Source: Methanobacterium sp. | Lineage (GTDB): Archaea; Methanobacteriota; Methanobacteria; Methanobacteriales; Methanobacteriaceae | Reading direction: 5' to 3' | DNA: 64,000 bases | Assembly: GCF_038562635.1 (NCBI RefSeq) | Contig: NZ_JBCFBO010000001.1 | Coordinates: 62,001-126,000, forward strand | In this document: positions 26,993-36,919 of the stretch, in pieces | How positions within the stretch are numbered: the stretch's first letter is position 1 | Layout of the letters: every line of letters starts with the position of its first letter | Position numbers and translations under genes: made by a program | The notes under the pieces: model-generated | Told to the model about the DNA's origin: nothing | What the model saw: only the letters and a program-made list of their open reading frames with translations | Databases searched by the model: none

Positions 26993-27038
26993 CAAAAATT
27001 CTTAAATTTTTGGTGCACAGAAAAATTTACAATTTTTC
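26993..27038. repeat. Palindrome pair near the start of the broken gene
   Basis: 26993-27012 has stem CAAAAATT with loop CTTA; 27020-27038 has stem GAAAAATT with loop TAC. They are separated by GTGCACA. The pair sits between codons for MQFFTEA and FLKAQELF and brings in a stop. Confidence 0.7.
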
Positions 27039-27213
27039 GTTGCCTCGGTAAAAAACTGCATAAATTAATCTTCCTGAAAGCTAAATTTTGTACTTAATAA
27101 TTTTTAAATTAAAATTAATATATTTAATTATTTATAGTCTTTAATCAATATTAACTAACTGATTTGTTTTAATAGAATAATTGAATTTAAAAGAATGATA
27201 TTGGAGAAATGAT

Positions 27214-27627
27214 ATGGAATATACTTTTTATGCTAAAGGACATAAAAATGTCACTTCTGCCCATAGATCAACATTTGAAGTTACTATGGATAAAGAAATA
27301 GGAATAAGGGCTGATTGTATTGTAGGGGTTTCATCTAAAATTAAGCTTGTAGATCTTCCTCCAGAACTTAGAGAAGCCATAAAAGATGAAAATACACGGA
27401 TTAAAGTTCAACTTAAAACAGAAAATGCAAAGGATGAAATTAAAGGGTATGGACATCCCGAACTTACTCTGGATCATCCAACAGATATGGTATGTAGAAA
27501 AAGTGAGTTTAAATGCAGCCGTACTTTGATGATAAAATCAAACAAAGCTGCAATTGACCTTAAAAGGGAACTTGTAGAGGATTTAAAGGAAGGAAAAGAT
27601 TTAAAGGTAACAATATTGGTAGAATAA
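27214..27627 (+). CDS. DUF371 family protein
   Basis: 137 residues; GGAGA lies before the ATG. The opening YTFYAKGHKNVTSAHRSTFEVT and the central RADCIVGVSS and GHPELTLDHPTDMVCRKSEF fit the archaeal family DUF371, which is conserved in methanogens and has no known function. It is soluble and mixed alpha/beta. The next three genes follow on the same strand. Confidence 0.85.
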   Translation: MEYTFYAKGHKNVTSAHRSTFEVTMDKEIGIRADCIVGVSSKIKLVDLPPELREAIKDENTRIKVQLKTENAKDEIKGYGHPELTLDHPTDMVCRKSEFKCSRTLMIKSNKAAIDLKRELVEDLKEGKDLKVTILVE

Positions 27628-27678
27628 TAAAAGTTAAACTATCTTGAATAATTAAACAGATAATTTAAAGTGATTTTT

Positions 27679-27771
27679 ATGAATATAATGGGTGCAGTAC
27701 TGGGTGGAGTAATAGGCGCAATAATAGGCGTAATTTTAGCAATAGCTATAATCAAAGCTAAAAACAGGTGA
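27679..27771 (+). CDS. 30-residue single-helix membrane peptide
   Basis: MNIMGAVLGGVIGAIIGVIL then AIAIIKAKNR: a glycine-zipper-like helix with a basic tail that would face the cytoplasm. AAGTGA precedes the ATG. Its stop overlaps a GTG of the next gene, and the AGGTGA covering its stop serves as that gene's ribosome site. This tight packing argues for a real gene. Small membrane peptides of this type often regulate or stabilise larger partners, but none is known here. Confidence 0.55.
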   Translation: MNIMGAVLGGVIGAIIGVILAIAIIKAKNR

Positions 27772-27776
27772 TAGAT

Positions 27777-28088
27777 TTGGATCATATATATGAAAAGGTC
27801 AAATCATTCATAGAAGACAACGGCGATGAATATTACCTCTGCGAGATAGAGGATATTCTGGGGGTCGATGAAGAAACCCTTTTAGAAGTGCTCAAGCAGC
27901 TTAAAAATGATAATATAGTAACTGAAGAACATTTTTTTGAAACGGGCTGTGTAAATAATAGAGTATGTATAGACTGCTTTGAACCTATGGAACATGAAGA
28001 TACAGAGCTTAAAGAAACTCCTGAAGGAGATATTCAGCATATTCATGTTTATAGGTGCCATAAATGCTTTAAAAAAGAATATTATTGA
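27777..28088 (+). CDS. Winged-helix plus zinc-ribbon protein
   Basis: 103 residues from the TTG at 27777, which is six bases after AGGTGA; a GTG at 27768 is the alternative. The N-terminal half is a winged-helix-like fold (DHIYEKVKSFIEDN to ILGVDEETLLEVLKQLKNDNIVTEEHF). The second half has CVNNRVCIDC and YRCHKCFKKEYY, two pairs of cysteines for one zinc. It is likely a DNA- or RNA-binding regulator; the target is unknown. Confidence 0.65.
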   Translation: MDHIYEKVKSFIEDNGDEYYLCEIEDILGVDEETLLEVLKQLKNDNIVTEEHFFETGCVNNRVCIDCFEPMEHEDTELKETPEGDIQHIHVYRCHKCFKKEYY

Positions 28089-28278
28089 GTAAATCTTTTT
28101 TGAAAAATAAAATTTTAATTTAGTATCCAAAACCGGATATTATTATTTTTTGAGTTTGTTTTTAAAATGGAAACATTAAAAATAATAATCTAAAATTTTT
28201 ACTTAATTTACATGCCTATTTGATGTTTTTAGCAAAGAATATATCTGCGTTTTGAATAATACAGTTATGGAGGATATT

Positions 28279-28578
28279 ATGGCAACATGTCAAAAATGCG
28301 GAACTGAAACTTCTGATAATGAAAAATATTGTTTAAAATGCGGAGAGCAAATGGATAATGGGAGAAGCTATCTTATTGTTAATATCATTACAATAGCGGC
28401 AATAATTATTGGTTTTATAATGCCATTTGTTTTTATATTTGCACTTATACCTGCAGTATATTTATATACGCGTCCCGTAAATTCTGTTAAACAACGCGGA
28501 AAGTTGTATATAATAGTTACACTGCTTTTATTTGTTATTATGCTCATTGTTTGGAGTTTTATTGACCACTTGATTTAG
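28279..28578 (+). CDS. Zinc-ribbon membrane protein
   Basis: 99 residues from the ATG at 28279, five bases after GGAGG; a longer frame from 28252 ignores that site. An N-terminal double zinc ribbon (MATCQKCGTETSDNEKYCLK, then CGEQM) is followed by two helices (IITIAAIIIGFIMPFVFIFALIP and KLYIIVTLLLFVIMLIVWSFI). It matches the common archaeal zinc_ribbon_2 membrane proteins of unknown role. Confidence 0.7.
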   Translation: MATCQKCGTETSDNEKYCLKCGEQMDNGRSYLIVNIITIAAIIIGFIMPFVFIFALIPAVYLYTRPVNSVKQRGKLYIIVTLLLFVIMLIVWSFIDHLI

Positions 28579-28750
28579 ATTATGTTAAATAGTCATAATC
28601 TTTTTTATTTAAAGTAAATAATGATTTTGCATAAATAGGTTAATTATGACTTGATTGAAAAAAAAGTTATTTTAAAATTAGAAAACTTTGAATACATTCT
28701 AAAATTTTAGATTTTCACAACAAAATTAGAAAAATCTGATTTGTTGAAAT

Positions 28751-28834
<84 letters not shown>

Positions 28835-28883
28835 TGTTCATGTTGAACTAACAAGAGAACATATCATCTTATTTATGTTTCAC

Positions 28884-28892
28884 TATATAAAT
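28884..28892 (-). promoter_or_regulatory. TATA box of tRNA-Leu
   Basis: The minus strand reads CGAAACATTTATATAGT: a BRE-like GAAAC and a strong TATA about 55 nt before the mature tRNA. The start would fall near 28861, leaving a 5' leader for RNase P to remove. Confidence 0.65.
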
Positions 28893-29280
28893 GTTTCGAT
28901 TCTACGTTGCTGATTTCATCTTATTTTGTATATTTTCAAACCGTTTATGGTGCCGTTGGTTATTTCTTTGTATTTTTTTAATAAATCCTCTTTAGTATTT
29001 GAGTTTCCCCAGAAAAAAATTTAAGTGAATTAAAATTGAACTTTTACTTTCCGACTAATAAAAATGTTTAAAAAATGGAACATAAATTCCTTAATGCTTG
29101 AGAGTATTGTTCAACTATTATTGAATTATTATGTAATTTTTGATTAAATAAATGGATTAAAACAAGTTCAACTTAAATAACCAGTACAACATATGAAGTA
29201 TAAAACATGCACATAATATGGACATGAGCCTAAAAAGTTATTTAAAATATATAATTAATATGGTTATGTAATGTATTGCT
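28893..29280. other. 0.39 kb intergenic stretch
   Basis: AT-rich, between the divergent tRNA promoter and the YggU-like gene. No gene or strong structure is seen. Confidence 0.4.
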
Positions 29281-29577
29281 ATGAAAGCTGTAACTGAAAC
29301 CAATGATGAAATATTAGTAGATATAGAAGTTTCTACTAAATCAAAGAAGTTTGAAATAATTGGTTACAATGAGTGGAGAGAAAAAATAGAAATTAGAATA
29401 AAATCAGTTCCACAAAAGGGTAAAGCTAATAAGGAAATAGTAAATGAATTTTCGCGTCTTACTGGGTCGCAAGTTGAGATTGTTTCGGGACTGAAAAGCC
29501 ATCATAAGACTCTCCGAGTTTATAATCTCTCTAAATCTGAATTTTTACAAATTCTAAAGGATAAATTTAATTTATAG
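29281..29577 (+). CDS. DUF167 (UPF0235, YggU-like) protein
   Basis: 98 residues. The family core IEIRIKSVPQKGKANKEIVNEFSRLTGS is followed by VEIVSGLKSHHKTLRV, the conserved pattern of YggU/DUF167. It is a small alpha/beta protein, widespread in bacteria, archaea and eukaryotes, without an agreed function. The Shine-Dalgarno site is weak. Confidence 0.9.
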   Translation: MKAVTETNDEILVDIEVSTKSKKFEIIGYNEWREKIEIRIKSVPQKGKANKEIVNEFSRLTGSQVEIVSGLKSHHKTLRVYNLSKSEFLQILKDKFNL

Positions 29578-29870
29578 TATGCATCTTATTAAACTTATAG
29601 TCGTAAACATCAATCTATGATTTTTGATAGTAGAACATCTGATTATTCACTATAAAATATGTGATTAGGTAAAACAAATATTATATATCTAAAAGTTGCG
29701 TTATTTTTATACCATTAACATTTAATCTCATACTAAAAACAAAAATTATCTAATTTATTTCACTTGAGTTTACTGTTATCCCCTTGAAATTAGTTAAAAC
29801 AATATATTATGAGCAATATTCAAGTGAAAATATAAAATATTGGCAATTATTTAAAAACAGGTTATAAAAT

Positions 29871-30101
29871 ATGACAGGTAAAAATACAAATTATTTAATC
29901 GTAGCTGTAGTTTTTATTATGGCGGTATATGCGTTCTATACAAAGTACTATTTTAACGCATCAGGATGGTTCTTATTGGGATTAACGCTGATTTTAATCA
30001 CATATTTCTCTAAAATTAGTGCAGATAAAAAATATTACATAATGACACTTCCACTGCCGATTTTAGCTTTAATTTGTTTTGCACTTGAGTTTATATACTG
30101 A
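29871..30101 (+). CDS. Small membrane protein
   Basis: 76 residues with three short helices (YLIVAVVFIMAVYAFYT, GWFLLGLTLILITYF and YIMTLPLPILALICFALEF). AGGTTATAAA precedes the ATG. The family is not recognised. It lies just upstream of the decayed glycosyltransferase gene. Confidence 0.5.
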   Translation: MTGKNTNYLIVAVVFIMAVYAFYTKYYFNASGWFLLGLTLILITYFSKISADKKYYIMTLPLPILALICFALEFIY

Positions 30102-30154
30102 AGTGCTAAGTGCTTTTAGAGTAAAAAATATAAAATTTTGAGTTAGCTATAAAA

Positions 30155-30740
30155 TATTTTTTTTAAACCATTTAAGAAAATATTAAAGGATAATAGAATA
30201 TATCCTATTTTAACTGTAATTATATTTTCTGCAGGTTACCTTCCTATTTTAGTTGAAGAGAGATATCGTGGGCATTATATACTTCATTACGTTTAATTGG
30301 AGGTCATTTGCTTAATGAATTGTTTAAACATAGCTTTTTCACAGCCCATGTGAAAAGTATAGTTTTGCTGGTTTTTGTACTTTCATTTATATGGATGCAT
30401 GTGTCGTTTTTGAGTGAAAATATTAATTTAGATAATGAAATATATGACCTGGCGAATCTTATTGAAGATCAATACAATATATCTGTGGAAATATGGCAGT
30501 TAATCAGACAAAGAAAATACGTATAACTTATTTGTCGTATTATCTGGGAACTAACTATTTGGGGCAAACGAATGATATCAGTAGTTTCCAGTTACAATAA
30601 AATTGAAAAATATAATGTTGACTTTTATATAGTATGGGGATATAATAACTCTGTTTAAGGGATATACTGAAGTTACAAATGATAAAATAAATGTTTTAAA
30701 GATATATTCCATAAATAATAAAGTACAAGTGGAAAATTAA
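30155..30740 (+). pseudogene. C-terminal remnant of a large membrane glycosyltransferase
   Basis: Fragments in successive frames join into one protein tail. They are YPILTVIIFSAGYLPILVEE (then RYRGHYILHYV and a stop); LFKHSFFTAHVKSIVLLVFV to NISVEI; AVNQTKKIRITYLSYYLGTN to ISSF; NKIEKYNVDFYIVWG; and DIITLFKGYTEVTNDKINVL to VEN. The order and wording (LSYYLGTNYLGQTND, YIVWG) fit the extracellular end of archaeal GT39/ArnT-like enzymes such as the intact gene at 49162. A 72-codon open frame at 30308-30526 with GGAGGT upstream is part of it. At least three frameshifts or stops are present. Confidence 0.6.
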
Positions 30741-30750
30741 ATCCATAAAA

Positions 30751-30770
30751 AAACCAAAAAAGTTTATAAG
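30751..30770 (+). promoter_or_regulatory. Promoter of galU
   Basis: A BRE-like ACCAAAAAA is followed by TATA box TTTATAA (30763-30769). The expected start is near 30795, about 50 nt before galU and its GGTGA site. Confidence 0.5.
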
Positions 30771-30844
30771 TCATTTGAATGTAAGTATAATATGTATAAC
30801 TAAAGAATTTAAACTTTTAACATGTAATTAATAGGTGAACAGTT

Positions 30845-31690
30845 ATGAAAGCGGTGATACCTGCTGCTGGACTTGGTACAAGGTTTTTACCTGCCACAAA
30901 AGCACAACCAAAAGAAATGCTCCCAGTGTTTAATAAACCAACAATACAATACGTAGTTGAAGAAGCTGTAGCTTCCGGAATAGATGATATATTAATAATA
31001 ACAGGAAAAGGTAAACGATCCATTGAAGATCATTTTGACAGAGCTTTTGAATTAGAATACTTCCTTAAAAATGGTGGAAAAACTGATTATCTCAAGGAAG
31101 TAGAGTACATATCTGAGCTTGCTGATATTTATTATGTAAGACAAAAAAAGCAGAAGGGACTTGGAGATGCAATAGCATGTGCAAGAAAACACGTCGACGG
31201 CGATCCTTTTGCAGTTTTGCTTGGAGATACCATAGCTCAATCTAAAGTTCCCTGTACAAAGCAGCTTATGAATGTTTATGATAAGTATGAATCTTCAGTG
31301 ATTGCTATAGAAGAAGTTCCTGATGAAAAAGTAGAAAGATATGGTATAATTAAGGGATCTAAAATTGATGATTCTCTTTATAAAATTGAAGACCTGGTTG
31401 AAAAACCTAAATTAGCGGATGCACCTTCCAATTTAGGAATTATAGGAAGATATTTACTCACTCCTGATATTTTTGATCATATTGATGAAGTTGAACCCGG
31501 TGTCGGTGGCGAAATCCAGCTTACAGATGCTTTAAGGCATTTAGATGAAAGCTACGGTTGTATATTCAATGGTAAACTCCATGATATTGGGAATACGGTG
31601 GACTGGCTTAAAAGCTCAATTGAAATTGCAATGGAAGATGAAGATGTTAAAAAGGAATTACTGGAGCATTTAAGCAATCTTCTAAAATAA
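30845..31690 (+). CDS. galU: UTP-glucose-1-phosphate uridylyltransferase
   Basis: 281 residues; GGTGA lies before the ATG. The nucleotide-binding signature AVIPAAGLGTRFLPATKAQPKEMLPV opens the protein, followed by PTIQYVVEEAV, KGLGDAIACA, the acidic metal site LLGDT and the sugar-site stretch VEKP. Length and motifs fit GalU throughout. It makes UDP-glucose from UTP and glucose-1-phosphate, the precursor for the glycan island that starts here; the GalE-like epimerase at 61431 can turn such sugars into their C4 epimers. Confidence 0.93.
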   Translation: MKAVIPAAGLGTRFLPATKAQPKEMLPVFNKPTIQYVVEEAVASGIDDILIITGKGKRSIEDHFDRAFELEYFLKNGGKTDYLKEVEYISELADIYYVRQKKQKGLGDAIACARKHVDGDPFAVLLGDTIAQSKVPCTKQLMNVYDKYESSVIAIEEVPDEKVERYGIIKGSKIDDSLYKIEDLVEKPKLADAPSNLGIIGRYLLTPDIFDHIDEVEPGVGGEIQLTDALRHLDESYGCIFNGKLHDIGNTVDWLKSSIEIAMEDEDVKKELLEHLSNLLK

Positions 31691-31839
31691 TCGATGTTTT
31701 TAATTATTTTTATTAATTTAACATCTCTTTTTTTATTGATTATAAACAAATTATATAAGCAATACCATCAAAAATTGAACAGTATACTGAATTATTTATG
31801 ATTTAAAAATTGTGGAAAGATATTAAACTAAGTGATTTT

Positions 31840-32964
31840 ATGAAGATTTCGATTGTTATCCCCGCATTAAATGAAGAAGGAATCGTTGGTAAAACAGTTA
31901 AATCGGTTCCAGTTGAAAAATTAAAGAACAATGGGCTTGATGTTGAGATACTAGTGGTAGATAATGCATCAACTGATAACACTGCTTCAGAAGCACGTGA
32001 AGCTGGAGCAAGAGTGGTATATGGAGAAAAGAGAGGATATGGTAATGCTTATTTAAAAGGATTTTCTGAAGCAGAAGGGGATATAGTTGTAATGGGGGAT
32101 GCAGACGGTACATATCCTTTTGAAATGACATATGAATTCATTCAACCTATCTTGAAGGGAGAAGTTGATTTTGTAATGGGCTCCAGGCTCAATGGAGATA
32201 TAAAAGAGGGTGCCATGCCTGCACTTCACAGATATATAGGTAACCCTTTTCTTACATGGGTTTTAAATGTTCTATTTAAAGCCGGAATTTCTGATGCTCA
32301 TTGTGGAATGAGGGCCATAAAAAAAGATGTTCTTGATGATTTAAACCTTAAAAGCAGCGGAATGGAATTTGCTTCAGAGATGGTAATTGAAGCCGCTAGA
32401 AAAAATGTTAGAATGACTGAAATTCCAATTACATACTATCCTAGAGAAGGTGAATCAAAGTTAAGTTCTTTTTCAGATGGTTGGAGACACTTAAGGTTTA
32501 TGATGCTTTACCGGCCTACACCGTTTCTTTTGGGTCCTGGTTTAATAGTATTGATTGTAGGTATAGCTTTAACTCTTGGAGTTCTTTTTGGATTCCAGTC
32601 CAGACGGCATACTTTAATTTTAGGTAGTTTACTGCTTATTATAGGTTATCAAATGCTTCTGGCGTGGATACAATTTGGAGCATTTGGAATGGTCAATGGA
32701 ATCACTGGAACTTCTGGAACAATAAAGAAATTCGTTAATTACCATTCACTTGGAAGAGAACTATTTTTAGGGATTCTTCTTTTAGTCTGTGGGGTACTTG
32801 TAGGGTTTAAGGTGCTCTTCAGCTGGCAGGCAGTTGGATTTGGAGCTCTTTCTGAGATTCAGTTTGCCACACTGGCTCTGATATTATCAATCTTGGGAAT
32901 TCAGACTATATTCTCCGGAATGTTCTTGAGCTTGCTGCTGTTAAACAGTGACTATGACGATTAA
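31840..32964 (+). CDS. GT2 glycosyltransferase, dolichol-phosphate sugar synthase type
   Basis: 374 residues from the ATG at 31840, five bases after AGTGAT; an upstream TTG start is less likely. The GT-A domain (1-220) opens with ISIVIPALNEEG and has DNASTDNTA and the metal motif GDADGTYPFE. Four C-terminal helices (about 235-374) anchor it. Such enzymes move a sugar from a nucleotide onto dolichol or undecaprenol phosphate at the cytoplasmic face. The lipid-linked sugar would feed the GT-C enzymes of the island. The sugar is not predictable. Confidence 0.85.
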   Translation: MKISIVIPALNEEGIVGKTVKSVPVEKLKNNGLDVEILVVDNASTDNTASEAREAGARVVYGEKRGYGNAYLKGFSEAEGDIVVMGDADGTYPFEMTYEFIQPILKGEVDFVMGSRLNGDIKEGAMPALHRYIGNPFLTWVLNVLFKAGISDAHCGMRAIKKDVLDDLNLKSSGMEFASEMVIEAARKNVRMTEIPITYYPREGESKLSSFSDGWRHLRFMMLYRPTPFLLGPGLIVLIVGIALTLGVLFGFQSRRHTLILGSLLLIIGYQMLLAWIQFGAFGMVNGITGTSGTIKKFVNYHSLGRELFLGILLLVCGVLVGFKVLFSWQAVGFGALSEIQFATLALILSILGIQTIFSGMFLSLLLLNSDYDD

Positions 32965-33025
32965 TTGAGGTTTAGATGAATTTACAATTCATCTACCAAA
33001 ATTATGCATTACTTGAAAATCTAAA

Positions 33026-33295
33026 AAAATCAAGGATTTTCACATTTCTCTATTTAAAGATCTCATCAAAGATTTTAAGTTGAAACCATCATGTTTTTCG
33101 ACTATAAAAATAAGAAATTTTTGAAGTTGAGAAAAACCGAAGCTTACGAAAATCGTAGATTTTCGTGCCTTTAAAAACCGAAGGTTTTTGATGCACTGAA
33201 CACTGTCAAAAATCAAAGATTTTTGATGCATCGAAAATGCTACGCATTGTCGAATGTTTCATGTTCGAGTGCTCCAAAAATTCGTAGAATTTTTG
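33026..33295. repeat. Mosaic of at least six short palindromes between glycosyltransferase genes
   Basis: Hairpins, all with 3-nt loops: 33026-33040 (AAAATC, AAG); 33146-33166 (ACGAAAATC, GTA); 33173-33189 (AAAAACC, GAA); 33206-33226 (TCAAAAATC, AAA); 33231-33253 (TCGAAAATGC with one mismatch, TAC); 33275-33295 (CAAAAATTC, GTA). An imperfect one lies at 33251-33267. Centres are mostly 17-35 nt apart. Linker words such as GTGC, GATGCA and GCTCC recur. The block fills the gap between 32964 and 33353; no gene is seen. Confidence 0.85.
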
Positions 33296-33350
33296 AGAGG
33301 TTTTTCGAACATTAAATTTTTAAAAAAATTTTAATAGGTTTGTGAATTGA

Positions 33351-34480
<1,130 letters not shown>

Positions 34481-34532
34481 TATTAAGACTAAATAATGCT
34501 TTTTTGATTAATTTAATGTTGAAGTGAATAAA

Positions 34533-35651
34533 ATGAAGATAGTTCAAACGCCTGTTAGGTTTTACCCGTTTATAGGCGGTGTGGAAAATTATGTATATTA
34601 TTTATCAAAGGAACTGGTTAAATTAGGTCATGATATTACTGTTATTTGTGCAAACGAACCTGTTTCAAAAAAACAAGAAGCTATTGATGGCATCGAAATA
34701 AAAAGGCTTTCTTATTTTGGTAAAATTGCAAATACGAATATAACTCCCCAATTGCCCTTTGCACTGTCAAAAGAAGAATTTGATGTTATTCATACCCATG
34801 TACCTACTCCGTGGAGTGCTGATTGGAGTAATGTAATCTCTAAATTTAAAAAAAAGCCGTTAGTTGTTACTTATCATAATGATATAATTGGAGACGGTAT
34901 TGCAAATTATATTGCAGGATTTTATAATTCCACTGCTTTAAAATCGTTGTTGGGCAAAGCAGATAAAATAATAATTACTCAACCTAATTATATGTATTCA
35001 TCTCCTTATCTAGGAAATTATAAAGATAAGATTGAAGTTATACCCAATGGAGTTGATGTGGATAAATTCAAACCCATCAATATAAAGAAAGAAGAAAACA
35101 GCATATTTTTCCTGAGCCTTTTAGATGAATTTCACAAATATAAAGGCCTGGACTATTTATTAAATGCATTAAAAATAGTAAAACTTGAAATAGAAGACGT
35201 AAAATTAATAGTTGGTGGAAAAGGTAAGTTATTGGATTATTACCGCAGCATGGTAAATGAAATGGGCTTAGGGGACAATGTTGAATTCCATGGTTTTATT
35301 CCAGATGAAAAAATTGTGGAATATTACAGTAAATGCAGTGTTTTTATACTGCCTTCAATCTCATCAAAGCAGGAAGGCTTTGGTATCGTTGCCCTTGAGG
35401 CGCTTGCATGTGAAACTCCCGTGATAAGCACAGAGATTGTTGGTGTAGCAGCTGATGTCAAAGAAAGTAATTCTGGGATTATTGTACCTCCTAAAGATGT
35501 AGATAAACTAGCAGATGCAATACTTAAAATATTATCTAATAAAGAGTCCTCCTTCAAAATGGGAATTAATGGAAGAAAACTTGTAGAAGAAAAGTATACA
35601 TGGGCAGGTATTGCTAAAATGGCTGAAAAAGTTTATAGGGAGTTAATATGA
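34533..35651 (+). CDS. GT4 glycosyltransferase
   Basis: 372 residues from the ATG at 34533, after GAAGTGA; a GTG three codons earlier lies within that site. It has RFYPFIGGVENYVYYLSKEL at the start, a VIPNGVDVDKF hinge, and EGFGIVALEALACE as the EX7E donor motif. Its stop overlaps the next ATG by four bases, so the two are coupled. The sugar and acceptor cannot be read from the sequence. Confidence 0.88.
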   Translation: MKIVQTPVRFYPFIGGVENYVYYLSKELVKLGHDITVICANEPVSKKQEAIDGIEIKRLSYFGKIANTNITPQLPFALSKEEFDVIHTHVPTPWSADWSNVISKFKKKPLVVTYHNDIIGDGIANYIAGFYNSTALKSLLGKADKIIITQPNYMYSSPYLGNYKDKIEVIPNGVDVDKFKPINIKKEENSIFFLSLLDEFHKYKGLDYLLNALKIVKLEIEDVKLIVGGKGKLLDYYRSMVNEMGLGDNVEFHGFIPDEKIVEYYSKCSVFILPSISSKQEGFGIVALEALACETPVISTEIVGVAADVKESNSGIIVPPKDVDKLADAILKILSNKESSFKMGINGRKLVEEKYTWAGIAKMAEKVYRELI

Positions 35652-36841
35652 AGATCTGTCTTATATCTAACTTGTATCCTCCTTGTATATTGGGAGGAGC
35701 AGAGGTAGTAGTAGAAAAGGTCGCTAAGAATCTGGCAATAAAAGGTCATGAAGTGGTGGTCATTACCACCAGTTATGATGAAGAAACTGTTGAAAATGTA
35801 AATGGTGTTAAGGTTTACAGGGTAAATCCATTAAATGTTTATAAAATGTATGACCACCCTAAAAAACCTTCTTTTATGAAACCAATATGGCATACAATTG
35901 ATTTATGGAATATTCAGGTTTATAAAACATTAAAATCAATTTTAGAAGATGAAAACCCTGATATTGTGCATATTCATAATTTTAAAGGATTTTCTTTATC
36001 AGCGTTTCAAGTGGTTAAAAAATTGAATTTACCTCTAGTTTTCACAGCGCATGACTATTCATTGATATGTATGAGGGCAAATCTTTTAAATAGCTCTGGA
36101 AACATTTGTGATGCCCCCTCCGCGTTATGTAGTGTATATAACAAAATTCAAAAAAATCTGGTGGATAATAAGCCTGATGTGGTCATTGCACCTTCAAAAT
36201 TTGTAATTGATAAGTTAAAATCAGAAGGCTTATTTAAAAATATTGAAGCTGTTAAAGTTCCATTAGGAATTGAAATAGGGGATAAACAAGAAGATAAAGA
36301 CTATGGTACCATTGATATTTTATATGCAGGTGCGTTAAGTGAACATAAAGGAGTTCATATATTAATAAATGCTTTTAAAAATTTAAAATATGAAAATATA
36401 ACTCTTCACATTGTAGGGAAAGGCAATGATGAGTCTAAATTTAAGCAAATTGCAAAAGACGATAATAGAATAATCTTTCATGGATTTAAGACAGGTAAAG
36501 ACCTTATAAATTTTTATAAGAGTGCAAATATCAGTGTTGTTCCGTCAATATGGTATGATAATTCTCCAATGGTGATTTATGAAAGTTTAATGTGTGGAAC
36601 TCCTGTAATAGGAAGTAGAATAGGCGGGATACCTGAATTAATTGAAAATGGATATAATGGATTTCTTTTTGAGACAGGAAATATAGGTGAACTTGAGAAA
36701 ATATTGGAATGTGTTATCGAGAATCCATCTAAATTAAAAGAGCTGGAAGATGGAGCTTTAAAATCCGTCCAAAAGTACTCTATGGAAAACCATATAAATA
36801 AACTTATAGAAATATATGAATCCTTAATTTTAGTTAACTAA
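35648..36841 (+). CDS. GT4 glycosyltransferase
   Basis: 397 residues, starting in an ATGA overlap with the preceding gene. It has PPCILGGAEVVVEKVAKNLA at the N-terminus, HIHNFKGFSLSAF and FTAHDYS in the acceptor domain, VLYAGALS-like DILYAGALSEHKGVHILI, and a donor site around MVIYESLMCGTPVIGS. An internal cluster with four cysteines (ICMRANLLNSSGNICDAPSALC, about 138-160) is typical of a GT4 subgroup and may bind metal. It is probably a chain-extending enzyme of the same glycan. Confidence 0.86.
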   Translation: MKICLISNLYPPCILGGAEVVVEKVAKNLAIKGHEVVVITTSYDEETVENVNGVKVYRVNPLNVYKMYDHPKKPSFMKPIWHTIDLWNIQVYKTLKSILEDENPDIVHIHNFKGFSLSAFQVVKKLNLPLVFTAHDYSLICMRANLLNSSGNICDAPSALCSVYNKIQKNLVDNKPDVVIAPSKFVIDKLKSEGLFKNIEAVKVPLGIEIGDKQEDKDYGTIDILYAGALSEHKGVHILINAFKNLKYENITLHIVGKGNDESKFKQIAKDDNRIIFHGFKTGKDLINFYKSANISVVPSIWYDNSPMVIYESLMCGTPVIGSRIGGIPELIENGYNGFLFETGNIGELEKILECVIENPSKLKELEDGALKSVQKYSMENHINKLIEIYESLILVN

Positions 36842-36919
36842 ATTTATCTAATCTTACGGTGTGTTTTAATTGAATGTGTTAAATCATATAGTTATATCTT
36901 TATAATAAGGAGAAATTGA

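Larger units (their letters stand above)
26381..27061 (-). pseudogene. Membrane-protein gene broken by palindrome insertions and a 57-bp duplication
   Basis: The minus strand reads MQFFTEA from an ATG at 27061 with AGGAAGAT upstream, then a two-hairpin insert with a TAA stop. KAQELFTLIFAIHFTLIIDRV follows, then a tandem 19-residue repeat (NAWKGQLHAIRRLLLSWAI twice), helices MYILPLLNFAAFLIILGAY and GLSSFFDFGYYRIFEFEK. A palindrome mosaic with stops comes next, and finally AMLYLSPKTFYTDKEADKML to IASFIMIFIVII. The parts on both sides of the second insert are in the same frame. The original was a protein with three or four helices and unknown function. It is almost certainly non-functional. Confidence 0.75.

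Noticed and set aside
30308..30526. Independent 72-residue membrane protein with GGAGGT upstream
   Set aside because: The flanking frames continue the same protein, so it reads better as one piece of a decayed glycosyltransferase gene.
33026..33295. CRISPR-like array of short repeats about 25 nt apart
   Set aside because: The units are different palindromes, not copies of one repeat, the spacers are too short, and there are no cas genes nearby.
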